Positions 51,697 through 59,955 are shown, numbered from the stretch's first letter. The stretch is DNA of 64,000 bases from Azospira restricta (GCF_016858125.1 NZ_CP064781.1:868001-932000), one strand, 5' to 3'. Notes: a model not told the origin generated them from the letters alone. Made by a program: numbers and translations.

Positions 51697-52028
51697 TGCC
51701 GCTGCTCAAGACCGCCGTCCTGTTCGCGATCACCGCGGTCGCGGAGATCCTGGGCTGCTACCTGCCGTGGCTCGTGTTGAAGCAGGGGCGTCCGCTGTGG
51801 CTGCTCTTGCCCGCCGCGGTCTCGCTCGCCCTCTTCGCCTGGTTGCTGACCTTGCATCCGTTCGCCGCAGGGCGCACCTATGCGGCCTACGGCGGCGTCT
51901 ATGTCGCCATGGCGCTGGGCTGGCTTTGGGCAGTGGATGGCGTCGCGCCGACGCGCTGGGACGCGATCGGCGCGGGCGTGGCCTTGGTCGGCATGGCGAT
52001 CATCGCGCTGCAGCCAAGGAGCATCTGA
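51693..52028 (+). CDS. YnfA-family small membrane protein
   Basis: Protein of 111 aa with four membrane helices. Markers are [38 protein letters not shown] and the final [10 protein letters not shown], matching the UPF0060/YnfA family, which is related to small multidrug transporters. No substrate is known. It overlaps the CadR-like gene by four bases, so it is regulated with it. Confidence 0.88.
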   Translation: MMPLLKTAVLFAITAVAEILGCYLPWLVLKQGRPLWLLLPAAVSLALFAWLLTLHPFAAGRTYAAYGGVYVAMALGWLWAVDGVAPTRWDAIGAGVALVGMAIIALQPRSI

Positions 52029-52034
52029 ACGGAG

Positions 52035-52514
52035 TTAGGCGACTTGCGGATGCGCGTCATGGCGTCGCCACCGCCCGAGAGGTTCCCGATTCGTACTCGA
52101 CTCACGAAACCCGCGCCGTTGCTGACCCACATGCAAAGAGCGCTCATCGCATGTTCGAATGTCCGCAAACGGCACAAACTCCGAACGGCCCATCCAGGCC
52201 GGCCCCCCGAGCCGGGCCTGAAGGCGGTCGAGGGACGGATTCTCCTTGCGGCAGGGCACGCACCAAGTGGCCCACAGGTTGAGCAGCACCACCCGACCGC
52301 GAAAATCGGCCATTGCGCGCGGCTTCCCGCTCCCGTCCTGAAAGCGGATCTCGGGCAGCGGCCGCGAACCGCCACCGCCGTCGCCCGCCCCGTCGCCCGC
52401 CGCAGCGCGCCCGTAACCGTAGTAGCCCGCCGCCATCACGGCGGCAACGCCGGCGGGCACGGCGAGCGCCCACACGGGTTTCATCGAAAGACGAAACGGG
52501 TTCCTCGCCGTCAT
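52035..52514 (-). pseudogene. TlpA-like thioredoxin, 3' end replaced
   Basis: Residues 1-110 are a membrane-anchored TlpA/ResA-type thioredoxin: an anchor at 12-30, then PEIRFQDGSGKPRAMADFRG and VVLLNLWATWCVPCRKENPS with the redox CVPC. After RLQARLGGPAW the sequence leaves the family; the following 45 residues (GRSEFVPFADIRTCDERSLH onwards) have no similarity. About 50 residues of the thioredoxin fold, including the cis-Pro region, are missing. It overlaps the cytochrome gene by four bases. It probably lost its end by recombination with the ynfA-side DNA. Confidence 0.65.
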
Positions 52515-53173
52515 GGGCATTCGTTCCGGATGAAGACCGAGATCTCTTCGGGTGCCGCGAACACCACCTGGGCGCGGTCGCCGCCCATGCCGGCGCCGAC
52601 GATGACCGGCTCGCCCTTGCGCGGGCCATGCGCGGACGAGTCGGTCTTGAAGCGAAGGTTGAATTCCCAGAAGGGGTAGCGCGCGCCGTTGCCCAGCGTG
52701 ACCCGGTAGGTGTCGCCGCAATGGCCGATCGCCTTCACCCGCTGGCCGGCTTCGACGGTCTTGAGGTCCGGCAGCGCGGGCGTCTTGAGGGCCGCCGCCT
52801 TGCCCTCGGAAACGGCTCGCAGGTAGGCGACGAGGTCGCTTCGCATCGTTGCGTCGGGCAGGCCTTGGTACGCCAACGCGTTGCCCGGGATGAAGGCGAC
52901 CGGGTCGCGCAGCCAGTCCAGGGTCTGCTCGTTCCACACCGCCGTCGACTTGCGCAAGGCGTCGGAATAGCGGTGAAAGCCTTCGGCCGTGCCTGCCCGG
53001 CGGCCGTAGACGGCGGCGAGGCTGAGGCCGGTGCGATGGTCGCCGCCGACGAGCGAATGGCATCCGGCGCAGGCGCGAAAGGCCTGCGCGCCGCGATCCG
53101 GGTTGCCGGAAGCGAAGGCGATCGGCGGGATGCAGAGGGCGGCGAACGCCCCAAGAAGACGGCAAATTCTCAT
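52511..53173 (-). CDS. Exported c-type cytochrome
   Basis: Protein of 220 aa with a signal peptide (residues 1-22, ending PIAFAS) and one haem site CAGCH near residues 35-39, followed by GLSLAAVYGRRAGTAEGFHRYSD in part (AAVYGRRAGTAEGFHRYSD), typical of class I cytochrome c. The axial Met is supplied in the YQGLPDATMRSDLVAYL segment. A C-terminal extension (about 140-220) forms a further domain without haem. It sits between the SCO-like and TlpA-like genes, a set used in copper or electron-transfer assembly. Confidence 0.83.
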   Translation of the reverse strand: MRICRLLGAFAALCIPPIAFASGNPDRGAQAFRACAGCHSLVGGDHRTGLSLAAVYGRRAGTAEGFHRYSDALRKSTAVWNEQTLDWLRDPVAFIPGNALAYQGLPDATMRSDLVAYLRAVSEGKAAALKTPALPDLKTVEAGQRVKAIGHCGDTYRVTLGNGARYPFWEFNLRFKTDSSAHGPRKGEPVIVGAGMGGDRAQVVFAAPEEISVFIRNECP

Positions 53174-53256
53174 TCGGGTTCTCCTTGCTCGGTGCCGGGC
53201 GCCGCCGCTTGCCGCCGGCTGGCGCTCGGACCAAAGGCGTGGCAAGCGGGACATCG

Positions 53257-53883
53257 TCACGATTGCAACAGCAGCCTGAGGTCGTGGGCGATCGCTTCCG
53301 GCGCGGCATCCCCATTGAAGTACAGCCGCAGCAGCCCCTGCGGATCGAAGGCGAAGATCCCCGCCTGGTGGTCCACGGTATAGAAACCGGTCACGTCCGG
53401 CACTTGGCGTGCGAAGAAGAGCTTGAAGTCCTGCGACGCGCGCGCGACCTCCGCCTCGCTCCCCCGCAGGCCGATGAAGGTCGGGTGAAACGCCGGCACG
53501 AAGTGCGCGAAGGTCTCGGCCGTGTCGCGGGCCGGATCGAGCGTCACGAAGAGGCCCTGGACGCGCGTGCCGTCGTCCCCGAGCAACGCGACCACCCGCG
53601 CCATCTTCGCCAGCGTGGTGGGGCAGGCGTCGGGGCCGACGTGCAGCGGCTGACCGGCTTCTTCGGCCATGACGACGTAGACGAGGTTTCGGGCGATGCC
53701 GTGGCTGGGGCACTCCGCGTTCAGCTCGGGCGGCACGTTCTGGCCTTCCGTGATCAGCGCGAAGTCGTCGCAGAAGACGCAGGCATGGCGCTCGACCCGG
53801 CTGTCGGCGCAAAAGCGCGACCTGCTTGATGAGGATGGCCATGAGGTGCTGTGACTTGCACGAGCCTTGGCGGGCCGGGACAT
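53257..53883 (-). pseudogene. SCO1/SenC-like protein with replaced N-terminus
   Basis: The C-terminal 130 residues are an SCO fold: ACPTTLAKMARVVALLGDD, RVQGLFVTLDPARDTAETFA, FIGLRGSEAEVARASQDF and the copper His in FYTVDHQAGIFAFDP. The usual first part (signal, FFGYTHCPDV) is absent and the first Cys of the CxxxC pair is lost. The N-terminal 70 residues instead contain RVERHACVFCDDFALITEGQ, a zinc-ribbon-like piece of unknown origin. Even if translated it should not load copper normally. True start uncertain. Confidence 0.55.
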
Positions 53884-54199
53884 TATCGCGATGTTGGAGG
53901 GACGGCGCGACGGACGTCCGTGATCGGGAGCGACCGGACTGACGTCCCCTATCGACCAGCCGCCGGTACGCTTGGTCGCGATGAGACGCAGCGAAGTTCA
54001 GGCGGGCAGCGAGGTTCAGGCGGGCTGAATGCGGGTTGAGAATCGTGTTCTCACCGCTATGCATCAAGCGCCCTCTCATGATTACATTACGGTAATCCAA
54101 ACGTCATTCACTGGACAGCCGCTGTGGCGCACACTGCCAACGTCAGCGAGCGACCGCGCGTAACAGCCAGTGCCGACTCGCCAATCACCGTTGGAGACC
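53884..54199. other. Intergenic region between SCO-like gene and small exported protein gene
   Basis: No gene recognised. It holds a partial tandem repeat (AGGTTCAGGCGGG and AAGTTCAGGCGGG around 53994-54026). The promoter for the plus-strand gene must lie in the right half; no clear boxes. Confidence 0.35.
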
Positions 54200-54484
54200 A
54201 TGATGAAACCCAGGACTGCATTCGCCATCAGCACCTTCTGCACCGCCCTCGCTTTGTCCTTCGGCGCTAGCGCGGCACCTGAAACCGCAACGACCCAGCA
54301 GCCAGCCAATGCGGCCACGACTACGCCGACAACTCCGGCTCAAGGGACGCCACGGCACAGTCACATGACAGAGAAACTCGGTACACCCGCCGAACGAGCC
54401 GTGTCCGGCCACCCCGAGGCGAAGGCCGAGGAGAGGGGAGCAAGTCCGGTCAAGCGACACAATCACCAGCGGGACATGAAGTAG
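54200..54484 (+). CDS. Small exported protein, Thr/Pro/His-rich
   Basis: Protein of about 94 aa with a signal peptide (residues 1-26, ending SFGASAA). The mature part is low-complexity: Thr/Pro/Ala repeats, then a His-containing polar tail (PRHSHMTEKLGTPAERAVSG, KRHNHQRDMK). Small His-rich periplasmic proteins are common in copper islands and may bind metal, but I cannot name a family. Two adjacent ATGs follow TTGGAGA; either may start. It is one of the few plus-strand genes here. Confidence 0.6.
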   Translation: MMKPRTAFAISTFCTALALSFGASAAPETATTQQPANAATTTPTTPAQGTPRHSHMTEKLGTPAERAVSGHPEAKAEERGASPVKRHNHQRDMK

Positions 54485-54770
54485 TACCTTGGCCAGAACT
54501 ATCGTGGCCCATCAACCGAGGCAGGCACATGGCGAACGATGTATCTGCCGCCTTCTTGCCGCTGCCGCAGCTTGCCCCGACGATGCAGTGAATTTCCGAT
54601 ATTGCGCCCTCGTCCTGCGCAGGCGCTGGATCGTTGAATGTGATTATTATTGTGTCAGAACACCCGTCGTCGAAATCAGCCCGGGGAAGTGGCACAAGCT
54701 GGGGCATTGATCCTGTCAAACTGATTCCTCTCGGCAATGCGTCGTCCGTTGCAGTACCCGTAAAATCAAA
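54485..54770. other. Intergenic region, no confident gene
   Basis: About 290 bp. Open frames of 73 codons (plus) and 117 codons (minus) overlap each other here, but neither has a ribosome-binding site or recognisable motif, and their composition looks accidental. I see nothing further. Confidence 0.4.
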
Positions 54771-54827
54771 TTGGCCCGCGTAGCCTTTCGGCGCGCGGGC
54801 CAATCGATAGCCGCCACCCGGCGGCTA
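54771..54827 (-). terminator. Double-hairpin terminator of copK
   Basis: Two perfect inverted repeats follow the copK stop: TAGCCGCC/GGCGGCTA (54808-54827) and TTGGCCCGCG/CGCGGGCCAA (54771-54803). On the minus strand the second is followed by TTTGATTTT, giving a normal intrinsic terminator. Confidence 0.8.
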
Positions 54828-54834
54828 CTCGGAT

Positions 54835-55116
54835 TTAATTTCCGCGATGATCCCGATGAAGCGCGCTATCGAGGCGCCAGATTTCGTTACCCTTCATCAT
54901 GATCTTTTGGCCGTCCTTCGCTTCCATCATGTGCCCCTCCTTCATCGGAACAACCTGACCCACTTTGTTTTCCATGGCCATTTTGCCGTCTTTGAACACA
55001 TACACCGTGGAACCATCCTTCAGTTCGTACGATTTGACGACATTGCCTTGGTCGACAGCGAAGGCCGATGTGGCAATCAGGATGGAGGCAGCGGTGGTAA
55101 CGAGTTTTGTCAGCAT
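54835..55116 (-). CDS. copK: CopK-like periplasmic copper-binding protein
   Basis: Protein of 93 aa. A signal peptide (residues 1-20, ending ATSAFA) is followed by VDQGNVVKSYELKDGSTVYV, FKDGKMAMENKVGQ and KIMMKGNEIWRLDSAL. This Met-rich sequence matches CopK of Cupriavidus metallidurans, which binds Cu(I) through methionines and Cu(II) cooperatively. The C-terminus is His-containing (HRDH). The start MLTKLVTTAAS is set by the signal peptide and AAGGGGAA upstream. It is followed by a double-hairpin terminator. Confidence 0.9.
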   Translation of the reverse strand: MLTKLVTTAASILIATSAFAVDQGNVVKSYELKDGSTVYVFKDGKMAMENKVGQVVPMKEGHMMEAKDGQKIMMKGNEIWRLDSALHRDHRGN

Positions 55117-55169
55117 GATTTTCCCCTTGCAGGTTTTGTTGCGGTAGTGAATTTGAACAGGTACGGCGC

Positions 55170-55209
55170 GGCGCACAACTCGAGTTAATTCGAACTCCCC
55201 TTGTGCGCC
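55170..55209. repeat. Inverted repeat between copH and copK genes
   Basis: GGCGCACAA and TTGTGCGCC, 9-bp arms, enclose 22 bp that contain a further AT-rich dyad. It lies 20 bp after the copH-like stop; no U-tract follows. It may be a terminator-like hairpin or an operator for copK. Confidence 0.5.
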
Positions 55210-55228
55210 GATCTTTCGTTGCCGGCGA

Positions 55229-55621
55229 TCAACGGCCCCCCAGCCACATCGGGTTTACCTCGACATATACGGTCACGTCATCGACGCCGGGAATGATTTT
55301 CGACAGGGGGAAACTGCGCCCCGGGAACGCGTCAAAAGTCCAATTGACGGTCTTGCCCCCCATCCGGATGGCGACAGTCTCAAGCTGTACGACATTGAGA
55401 TAGCGACTGTTGCTGTCGATTACCACCGTGCGTTCCGGAGCCCCGGTTGCCGCATAGCCGTATGGCGCAAGTTGTCGCTCAGTGGGCTGGCTGGGCGAAG
55501 CTTGGACGTGCTCAAGCCAGTGCGTTGCGCCGCCTTCGGAATAATCCTCATGCGCGAATGCGCCGGAAGCAGCTGAAATCAGCGCTGTTGCAACAATGGC
55601 GCGGGTCAATGTGCTCTTCAT
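55229..55621 (-). CDS. copH: CopH/CzcE-family periplasmic copper protein
   Basis: Protein of 130 aa with a signal peptide (residues 1-23, ending SGAFA). The mature protein contains HEDYSEGGATHWLEH, a potential metal site, then PYGYAATGAPERTVVIDSNS and RYLNVVQLETVAIRMGGKTV, WTFDAFPG and VTVYVEVNP, the beta-sandwich of CzcE and CopH of C. metallidurans. Proximity to copK favours CopH. It should bind copper in the periplasm. The start MKSTLTRAIV has AAGGGGAA at suitable spacing. Confidence 0.83.
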   Translation of the reverse strand: MKSTLTRAIVATALISAASGAFAHEDYSEGGATHWLEHVQASPSQPTERQLAPYGYAATGAPERTVVIDSNSRYLNVVQLETVAIRMGGKTVNWTFDAFPGRSFPLSKIIPGVDDVTVYVEVNPMWLGGR

Positions 55622-55777
55622 GGTGTTTCCCCTTGCAGTATCAGAATCATGCGCTGCCTTCGAGCGACCATGAGCACATGCTAAAGGGGAGCCGCTTACT
55701 GCATGATGTCCCGGAAATTACTTCGGTGTTAGTTTTCTGTCATCAGGACGGCATGATCGGGCAGGACATGCTGAAGA

Positions 55778-56136
55778 ATGCCTGGTAGGGCATCGGTGAG
55801 CGCGGTCGGCATGGCAGGCGATCCGGTTGAGGTCACGCGCACCATCGAAGTGACCGTGGACGACTCCATGCACTTCATTCCTGACCACACGACCGTCAAG
55901 ACTGGCGAGACCGTCTGGTTGTTCGCGAAGAACCTCGGCAAAGTGCCACATGAAAAGGTGATCGGCTGGATAACCGAGTTCACGGAGCACGCGGAATCGA
56001 ACATGCTCACGCTCAAACAAAGGCAGCGCTGCGGAATCGTGTGGAAGTTCGCACAAGCGGCACGGTAGACCTTGCCTGCCTCATCCCGGGTCACATGAAA
56101 GTCGGCATGCTCGCCAACGTGACCGCAACCGAGTGA
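55778..56136 (+). pseudogene. Frameshifted, 5'-truncated cupredoxin
   Basis: VTRTIEVTVDDSMHFIPDHT and VKTGETVWLFAKNLGKVPHE are the N-terminal beta-strands of a plastocyanin-like copper protein with the first His ligand. After IVWKFAQ the frame ends at a stop; one base out of phase the sequence resumes as GTVDLACLIPGHMKVGML, carrying the Cys and second His ligands, and ends at 56136. The secretion signal is missing, and the loop between HE and NML is shorter than usual. It is no longer functional. Confidence 0.75.
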
Positions 56137-56159
56137 TCGTATCCATGAATCCCTTACCC

Positions 56160-56181
56160 ATGCGGCCCTCGCGGGCCGCAT
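56160..56181 (+). terminator. Hairpin after the cupredoxin pseudogene
   Basis: ATGCGGCCC/GGGCCGCAT, a perfect 9-bp stem with a 4-nt loop, followed by TTGCTG. It may have ended the cupredoxin transcript. The following 56182-56336 holds no recognised gene; GGCACCCGG occurs twice in tandem at about 56258-56276. Confidence 0.55.
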
Positions 56182-56336
56182 TTGCTGTCGCCTGACCCCA
56201 TTCGCGCCTGCCGGCAGGACGAACTTCGACGGCCGCCTGTCCGACGCACCGATGCCCCCGGGGCACCCGGGGCACCCGTGTTCGATATGGTCTTTCGCCA
56301 CGATCACCGCGACGCGCGACACCGCCGGATGTGCGG

Positions 56337-56825
56337 TCAATGGCACCCAGAAGGCGGACCGACCTGCAGCTGGCCAATTTCGCACTCTTCCGTGTAGTGC
56401 ACGAAGCCGCGGCGCAGGCGCTCGGCCCACCCACTGCCGAGCCGCGCACCGGCATCCGCGAAAGCGGCCTCGATTTGGGCCGCGGTCGCCTGCAACAGAT
56501 CATACGTCACGACGATCTCCGCACCGCGCACCTCCACAGCCTCGATCCCCATCAACGCGCCCACTCGTGCCCGCACGGAATCGGCCTGATACGCGTCGAG
56601 GGCCGTGTCGAGCACGAAGCGCCGGCGCTTGAGCACCGTCTGTCCGCTCTGTTTCGGAGCCGGGCGGCCGGGCAGACCGACATACAGGTGCGGGTTGGCG
56701 AGGAAGCGCTCGCGGCACTGCGCCGTACAGAAAGCGAAATGCCTGCCCAGATACTCGGCGCCGAAGCTGGTGGGATCCACCCACATTCCGCACACCACGT
56801 CCTTGATCGGTTCCTTATCTTTCAA
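56337..56825 (-). CDS. YHS-domain protein with degenerate HMA-like domain
   Basis: Protein of 162 aa. N-terminal YHS domain: DVVCGMWVDPTSFGAEYLGR then FAFCTAQCRERFLANPHLYV, with the metal-binding cysteines. The C-terminal part (IEAVEVRGAEIVVTYDLLQA, IEAAFADAGARL) has the pattern of a heavy-metal-associated ferredoxin fold without its CxxC. A paralogue lies at 59250. It probably handles copper for the P-type ATPase. The TTG start has GGGAG six bases upstream and shares bases with the stop of the small gene upstream, so the two are coupled. Confidence 0.8.
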   Translation of the reverse strand: MKDKEPIKDVVCGMWVDPTSFGAEYLGRHFAFCTAQCRERFLANPHLYVGLPGRPAPKQSGQTVLKRRRFVLDTALDAYQADSVRARVGALMGIEAVEVRGAEIVVTYDLLQATAAQIEAAFADAGARLGSGWAERLRRGFVHYTEECEIGQLQVGPPSGCH

Positions 56826-57034
56826 TGTAGTCTCCCAAACACACGGTTGTCGGCACCGCCGACGATAGCCTCTCGGTGAGTCTGATCCGCGATCGTGCAG
56901 TGCACGTTCATCAGCGCGAACACCGCGGCAAGCATGGCTCCAGGCGTCTCATCGCGCCATCTTCGATACGCCTCCAGGCCGTCGGAGTTCATTCGACTCG
57001 CCGCTTGCTCGCCCGGGGGCGGTGCGTCCTCCAT
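56822..57034 (-). CDS. Small protein of unknown function, coupled to the YHS gene
   Basis: Protein of 70 aa, family not recognised. It has an acidic N-terminus (MEDAPPPGEQAASRMNSDGL) and a helical centre (AYRRWRDETPGAMLAAVFAL). Support for it is genetic: AAGGAGAG stands eight bases before the ATG, and its stop overlaps the start of the YHS gene. It contains one Cys and no membrane helix strong enough to call. Confidence 0.5.
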   Translation of the reverse strand: MEDAPPPGEQAASRMNSDGLEAYRRWRDETPGAMLAAVFALMNVHCTIADQTHREAIVGGADNRVFGRLH

Positions 57035-57082
57035 TTCAGTTCTCTCCTTCATGGTGTTGGGCATCAGCCGCAACCGGACGCA

Positions 57083-58369
57083 TCATGGCCTCTCACGGAG
57101 CATTTGCCCGCTACCGTCACCGTCCGGCGTCGCCTCGGGGCGCCATCTTGCGTAGATCGCCTTCAGAGCTAAGGGCGGAAGCGCGGTGGTAAGTGCGATC
57201 ACGATCAGCAGGGCCGCATACGCTTCGGTGTTGAGGAGACCATTGGCCAGGCCCACTTGCGTGAAGATGAGGCCGACCTCGCCGCGTGGCACCATGGCGA
57301 GCCCGATCACCGCTTGGCGCAACCGGCTCTCCCGGATGCAGTAGCCGGCAAGGCCCTTGCCGGCGATCGCGATCAGAAGCAGGGCCAACGCTAGTTTCCA
57401 CACGAACGTGGAACCCCAGTCGACTGCGCGCAAGTCCAACGACACGCCAACCATGACGAAGAAAACTGGCGTAAACACGTGAATAAGAGGGCGGAACTGG
57501 TGCTCCAGGCGTTCGGAGAGGTCCGGTGCGGCGTCCAGGGCACGGTTGAGGGTAGCGGAGAACGGGACGCGCAGGCGGTGTGCCACGTGCAGCCGAAAGC
57601 GATGCCCCATGGCAATGCCGGTGGCGAATCCGCCCAGGATCAGTGGCGCCCCGACCAGATGTGCCAGGTAGCTGAACAACATGATCAGGCTCACCACCAT
57701 GGTCACGAGCAAGCCGGGCGACGCGCTCCTGCGGTCGTAGCGATCGATTACGCAGGCGACCAGCTTGGCTGTCACCGGGGCGAGCACGACAAACAGGAAA
57801 ATGTACAGGCTCACCTGGCCGACCGAAGTCGGCGTGATCTCCCCGATGACCGCGAACTGGTACAGGAAGGCCAGCGCGAGCACGCCCAGGATGTCGTCCA
57901 GCACCGCCGCACCGATGATGATCTGCGCCTCGTCCGATGAGCGCCGCCGCAGGTCCGTCAGTACCCGCACCGTGATGCCGATGCTGGTCGCGGTGAGGGT
58001 GCCGCCTATGAACAGACTAGCCATGAGCGGCAGCTCATAGCCGTATCGGCTGACGCTCGCTCCGAGTGCAAAGGGGAGTGCAAATCCCGTGAGGGCGACG
58101 AGCACCGGCTTCGCGCCGGCACGGGCGAGCCGGTACACATCGGTATTCATGCCCACCTCGAACAGCAGCAGGATGATGCCGATTTCAGCCAGGATCTCCA
58201 GGGGAGTGCTCGGAGAGACCCAACCCAGCAGCGACGGCCCCAGGATCAATCCGGCCGTCAATTCGCCGATGACTGCGGGAATACCTAGCCGGCTCGCGGT
58301 TTCTGCCAGCAGTCGGGCACCGAGCAGCACCATGGCGAGCGCGAGGAAGAATTCGTGGAGTTCCACCAC
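57083..58369 (-). CDS. CPA2-family cation:proton antiporter
   Basis: Protein of 428 aa with about twelve membrane helices, of the KefB/NapA-like monovalent cation:proton antiporter-2 family. Markers are SRLGIPAVIGELTAGLILGP near the N-terminus and AAVLDDILGVLALAFLYQ, whose Asp pair is the expected ion-binding site, then MVPRGEVGLIFTQVGLANG. No TrkA-N domain is present. The start is GTG directly after the stop of the upstream small frame (TGAGTG), without a clear ribosome-binding site, so its translation is probably coupled. It may maintain pH or ion balance under metal stress. Confidence 0.87.
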   Translation of the reverse strand: MVELHEFFLALAMVLLGARLLAETASRLGIPAVIGELTAGLILGPSLLGWVSPSTPLEILAEIGIILLLFEVGMNTDVYRLARAGAKPVLVALTGFALPFALGASVSRYGYELPLMASLFIGGTLTATSIGITVRVLTDLRRRSSDEAQIIIGAAVLDDILGVLALAFLYQFAVIGEITPTSVGQVSLYIFLFVVLAPVTAKLVACVIDRYDRRSASPGLLVTMVVSLIMLFSYLAHLVGAPLILGGFATGIAMGHRFRLHVAHRLRVPFSATLNRALDAAPDLSERLEHQFRPLIHVFTPVFFVMVGVSLDLRAVDWGSTFVWKLALALLLIAIAGKGLAGYCIRESRLRQAVIGLAMVPRGEVGLIFTQVGLANGLLNTEAYAALLIVIALTTALPPLALKAIYARWRPEATPDGDGSGQMLRERP

Positions 58370-58801
58370 TCACCCGCGCCTAGGGCCGGTCGCCGTTAGT
58401 GCGATCCCGCCCGTGGCCCGCATCTGCGCACCGGCGCGAGGGCGAGAGCCAACGTCAATCGCGGCCCCCCCCTGGTTGGGCACCGTCGTGTCGTCTTGTG
58501 TGGCGGGCGCTCCCCGAACGGCCTGCCTCGCCCCGAGGAAGAACGCGCTGACCCGCAGCGTTTCAGCAAGGCGCCGACTCGCGAAGGGTCCATACCACGC
58601 AGACCGCCCCTTACCTCCGCGGCAGTCCGCACCCAGAGGGCGCAGTACCACATAGAAGCCGGCCTGCACCGTGCCGCGGGGCGAAGCGCCCAATCGGACG
58701 ATCTCGCAGCGCATGGACCCCAGCAGGCGCCCGCGCACGGCCGGGCGCCTGCGCTCACCAGCTGCGGCGTCGCCGGTCCCCACGCGTCGGGTCTCACGCA
58801 C
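58370..58801 (-). CDS. Possible small protein between DUF5676 and antiporter genes
   Basis: Frame of 143 codons, not recognised. The central stretch GTVQAGFYVVLRPLGADCRG and SAWYGPFASRRLAETLRVS looks folded; both ends are low-complexity. Its GTG start overlaps the DUF5676 stop and its stop abuts the antiporter start, which supports real translation. No ribosome-binding site precedes the GTG; an internal ATG (MRCEIVRLG) is possible. It may also be a chance frame in GC-rich DNA. Confidence 0.4.
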   Translation of the reverse strand: MRETRRVGTGDAAAGERRRPAVRGRLLGSMRCEIVRLGASPRGTVQAGFYVVLRPLGADCRGGKGRSAWYGPFASRRLAETLRVSAFFLGARQAVRGAPATQDDTTVPNQGGAAIDVGSRPRAGAQMRATGGIALTATGPRRG

Positions 58802-59051
58802 ACCAGCGCCGCTGGAGAAAGTTGTAGACCGGGACGTAGACGAGGCCCGCGTAGACGCCGTAGAGAAAACTCTCCACCAGCCCGATCACGAATGCAGACC
58901 AACTCAGCCACTTGAAACCGGGCAACACCTGCTCAAGGAACGCATGCATGTGCAAACTCTCGGGGGTGGCGAGCCCGTAGGCGACGCAAAACACGAAGCT
59001 AAACGCGGTTGATATCCCCAATGCCCATGTCACTACCTTCAAATTCAACAT
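58794..59051 (-). CDS. DUF5676-family membrane protein
   Basis: Protein of 85 aa with two membrane helices (about 7-28 and 45-72). MLNLKVVTWALGISTAFSFV and LEQVLPGFKWLSWSAFVIGL match DUF5676, a family found with copper P-type ATPase and YHS genes. It ends at a short basic tail. A GGGGGCAATC sequence precedes the ATG. It is probably cotranscribed with the DUF2933-like gene just upstream. Confidence 0.82.
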   Translation of the reverse strand: MLNLKVVTWALGISTAFSFVFCVAYGLATPESLHMHAFLEQVLPGFKWLSWSAFVIGLVESFLYGVYAGLVYVPVYNFLQRRWCA

Positions 59052-59060
59052 GATTGCCCC

Positions 59061-59219
59061 CTAGTGTCGGTGCCCGCCGGTCTGCCGCGGCCCGCTCTTG
59101 TCGTCATTCTTGCCATGCCTCCCGTGCCCGCCGCCGCAACCGCCATGTCCGAACAAATGCATGCCGACAAAAACGGCCAGGATCAACACGAAAAACCAGT
59201 TCTGGGATAGCCATTCCAT
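59061..59219 (-). CDS. DUF2933-like small membrane protein
   Basis: Protein of 52 aa. One membrane helix, MEWLSQNWFFVLILAVFVGM, is followed by a Gly/His-rich tail (HGGCGGGHGRHGKNDD) that may bind metal. This is the layout of DUF2933 proteins in copper/silver islands. GGAGGCTCAA stands directly before the ATG. The same N-terminal design recurs in the YHS protein at 62567 (MDWLTGNWIWVFVVVAG). Confidence 0.75.
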   Translation of the reverse strand: MEWLSQNWFFVLILAVFVGMHLFGHGGCGGGHGRHGKNDDKSGPRQTGGHRH

Positions 59220-59249
59220 TTGAGCCTCCTAATCCGCCACGCGCGGCAT

Positions 59250-59726
59250 TCACTGACGGCGATGCCGAATCGAAGGGGGGAGATCCCGGTCGCGGGCCTC
59301 GCAGTTCTCCAAACCCTGCCGCAACCGTTCCTCCCAGCCCTCTCCGAGTCGTGCGCCGACCGCTGCCAGGCGGATCTCGATTTGGCGGGCCTCCACCTTC
59401 ATCAGGTCGCAGACGAACTCGATCCGGATGCCGCGGACCTCCACCGCCCGGATGCCGGACAGCCCCTCAAGCGCCTCGGTCACGCGAGCGCCCTGCTCGG
59501 GGGACAACGGAGCAGCCAAGGACAGGCGCCGGTGCTGCAGGACTTGCAGTCCTCTCTGGCAGGGCGATCGCTGACCGCGCAGGCCGGCGTACAGATGGGG
59601 GAAAGCCAGGAACCGGTCACGGCACTCGACCGAGCAGAAGCCGTATTCGGTTCCCAGGAACACTGTGGAAATCTCGCGCGAGTGTACCTTCCTCCCACAC
59701 ACCGGATCCTTCACCGACGAGTTCAC
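59250..59726 (-). CDS. YHS-domain protein, paralogue of the one at 56337
   Basis: Protein of 158 aa. YHS domain: KDPVCGRKVHSREISTVFLG, then YGFCSVECRDRFLAFPHLYA. The C-terminal domain (IRAVEVRGIRIEFVCDLMKV, IEIRLAAVGARLGEGWEERL) is clearly homologous to that of the other YHS protein, including the AVEVRG and GARLG-GW-ERLR segments. The GTG start has GGAGG eight bases upstream and decides against the longer open frame. It probably acts in copper handling with the DUF2933/DUF5676 proteins downstream. Confidence 0.8.
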   Translation of the reverse strand: MNSSVKDPVCGRKVHSREISTVFLGTEYGFCSVECRDRFLAFPHLYAGLRGQRSPCQRGLQVLQHRRLSLAAPLSPEQGARVTEALEGLSGIRAVEVRGIRIEFVCDLMKVEARQIEIRLAAVGARLGEGWEERLRQGLENCEARDRDLPPSIRHRRQ

Positions 59727-59955
59727 TGGACTAACCTCCGTCCCACCCCGAAAAAGTTCGACTGTGTGGAAACCATCTTGCGCCTGCGCACCCGACCGGT
59801 CTGTGACGCTGGCATTACATCGGCGTAAGCCGCCGAGCGCGAATGTTCCGGCGATGCGCACACCGATCCGTCCGGTCATGGCGCCCCGCCCGGTTGCCGG
59901 CTGCCGAGCGGCGGGCTGACCGCCGTAAGGGTCGCAGTGGTGGAGAAACACAACA
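59727..59955. other. Intergenic region upstream of the second YHS gene
   Basis: About 230 bp between the CFA-synthase stop and the YHS start. It should contain the promoter of the YHS-DUF2933-DUF5676 unit. I see the GGAGG ribosome-binding site but no clear promoter boxes, and no gene. Confidence 0.35.

Noticed and set aside
54450-54803. Minus-strand frame of 117 codons opposite the small exported protein
   Set aside because: It begins inside the copK terminator hairpin, has no ribosome-binding site and shows no recognisable motif.
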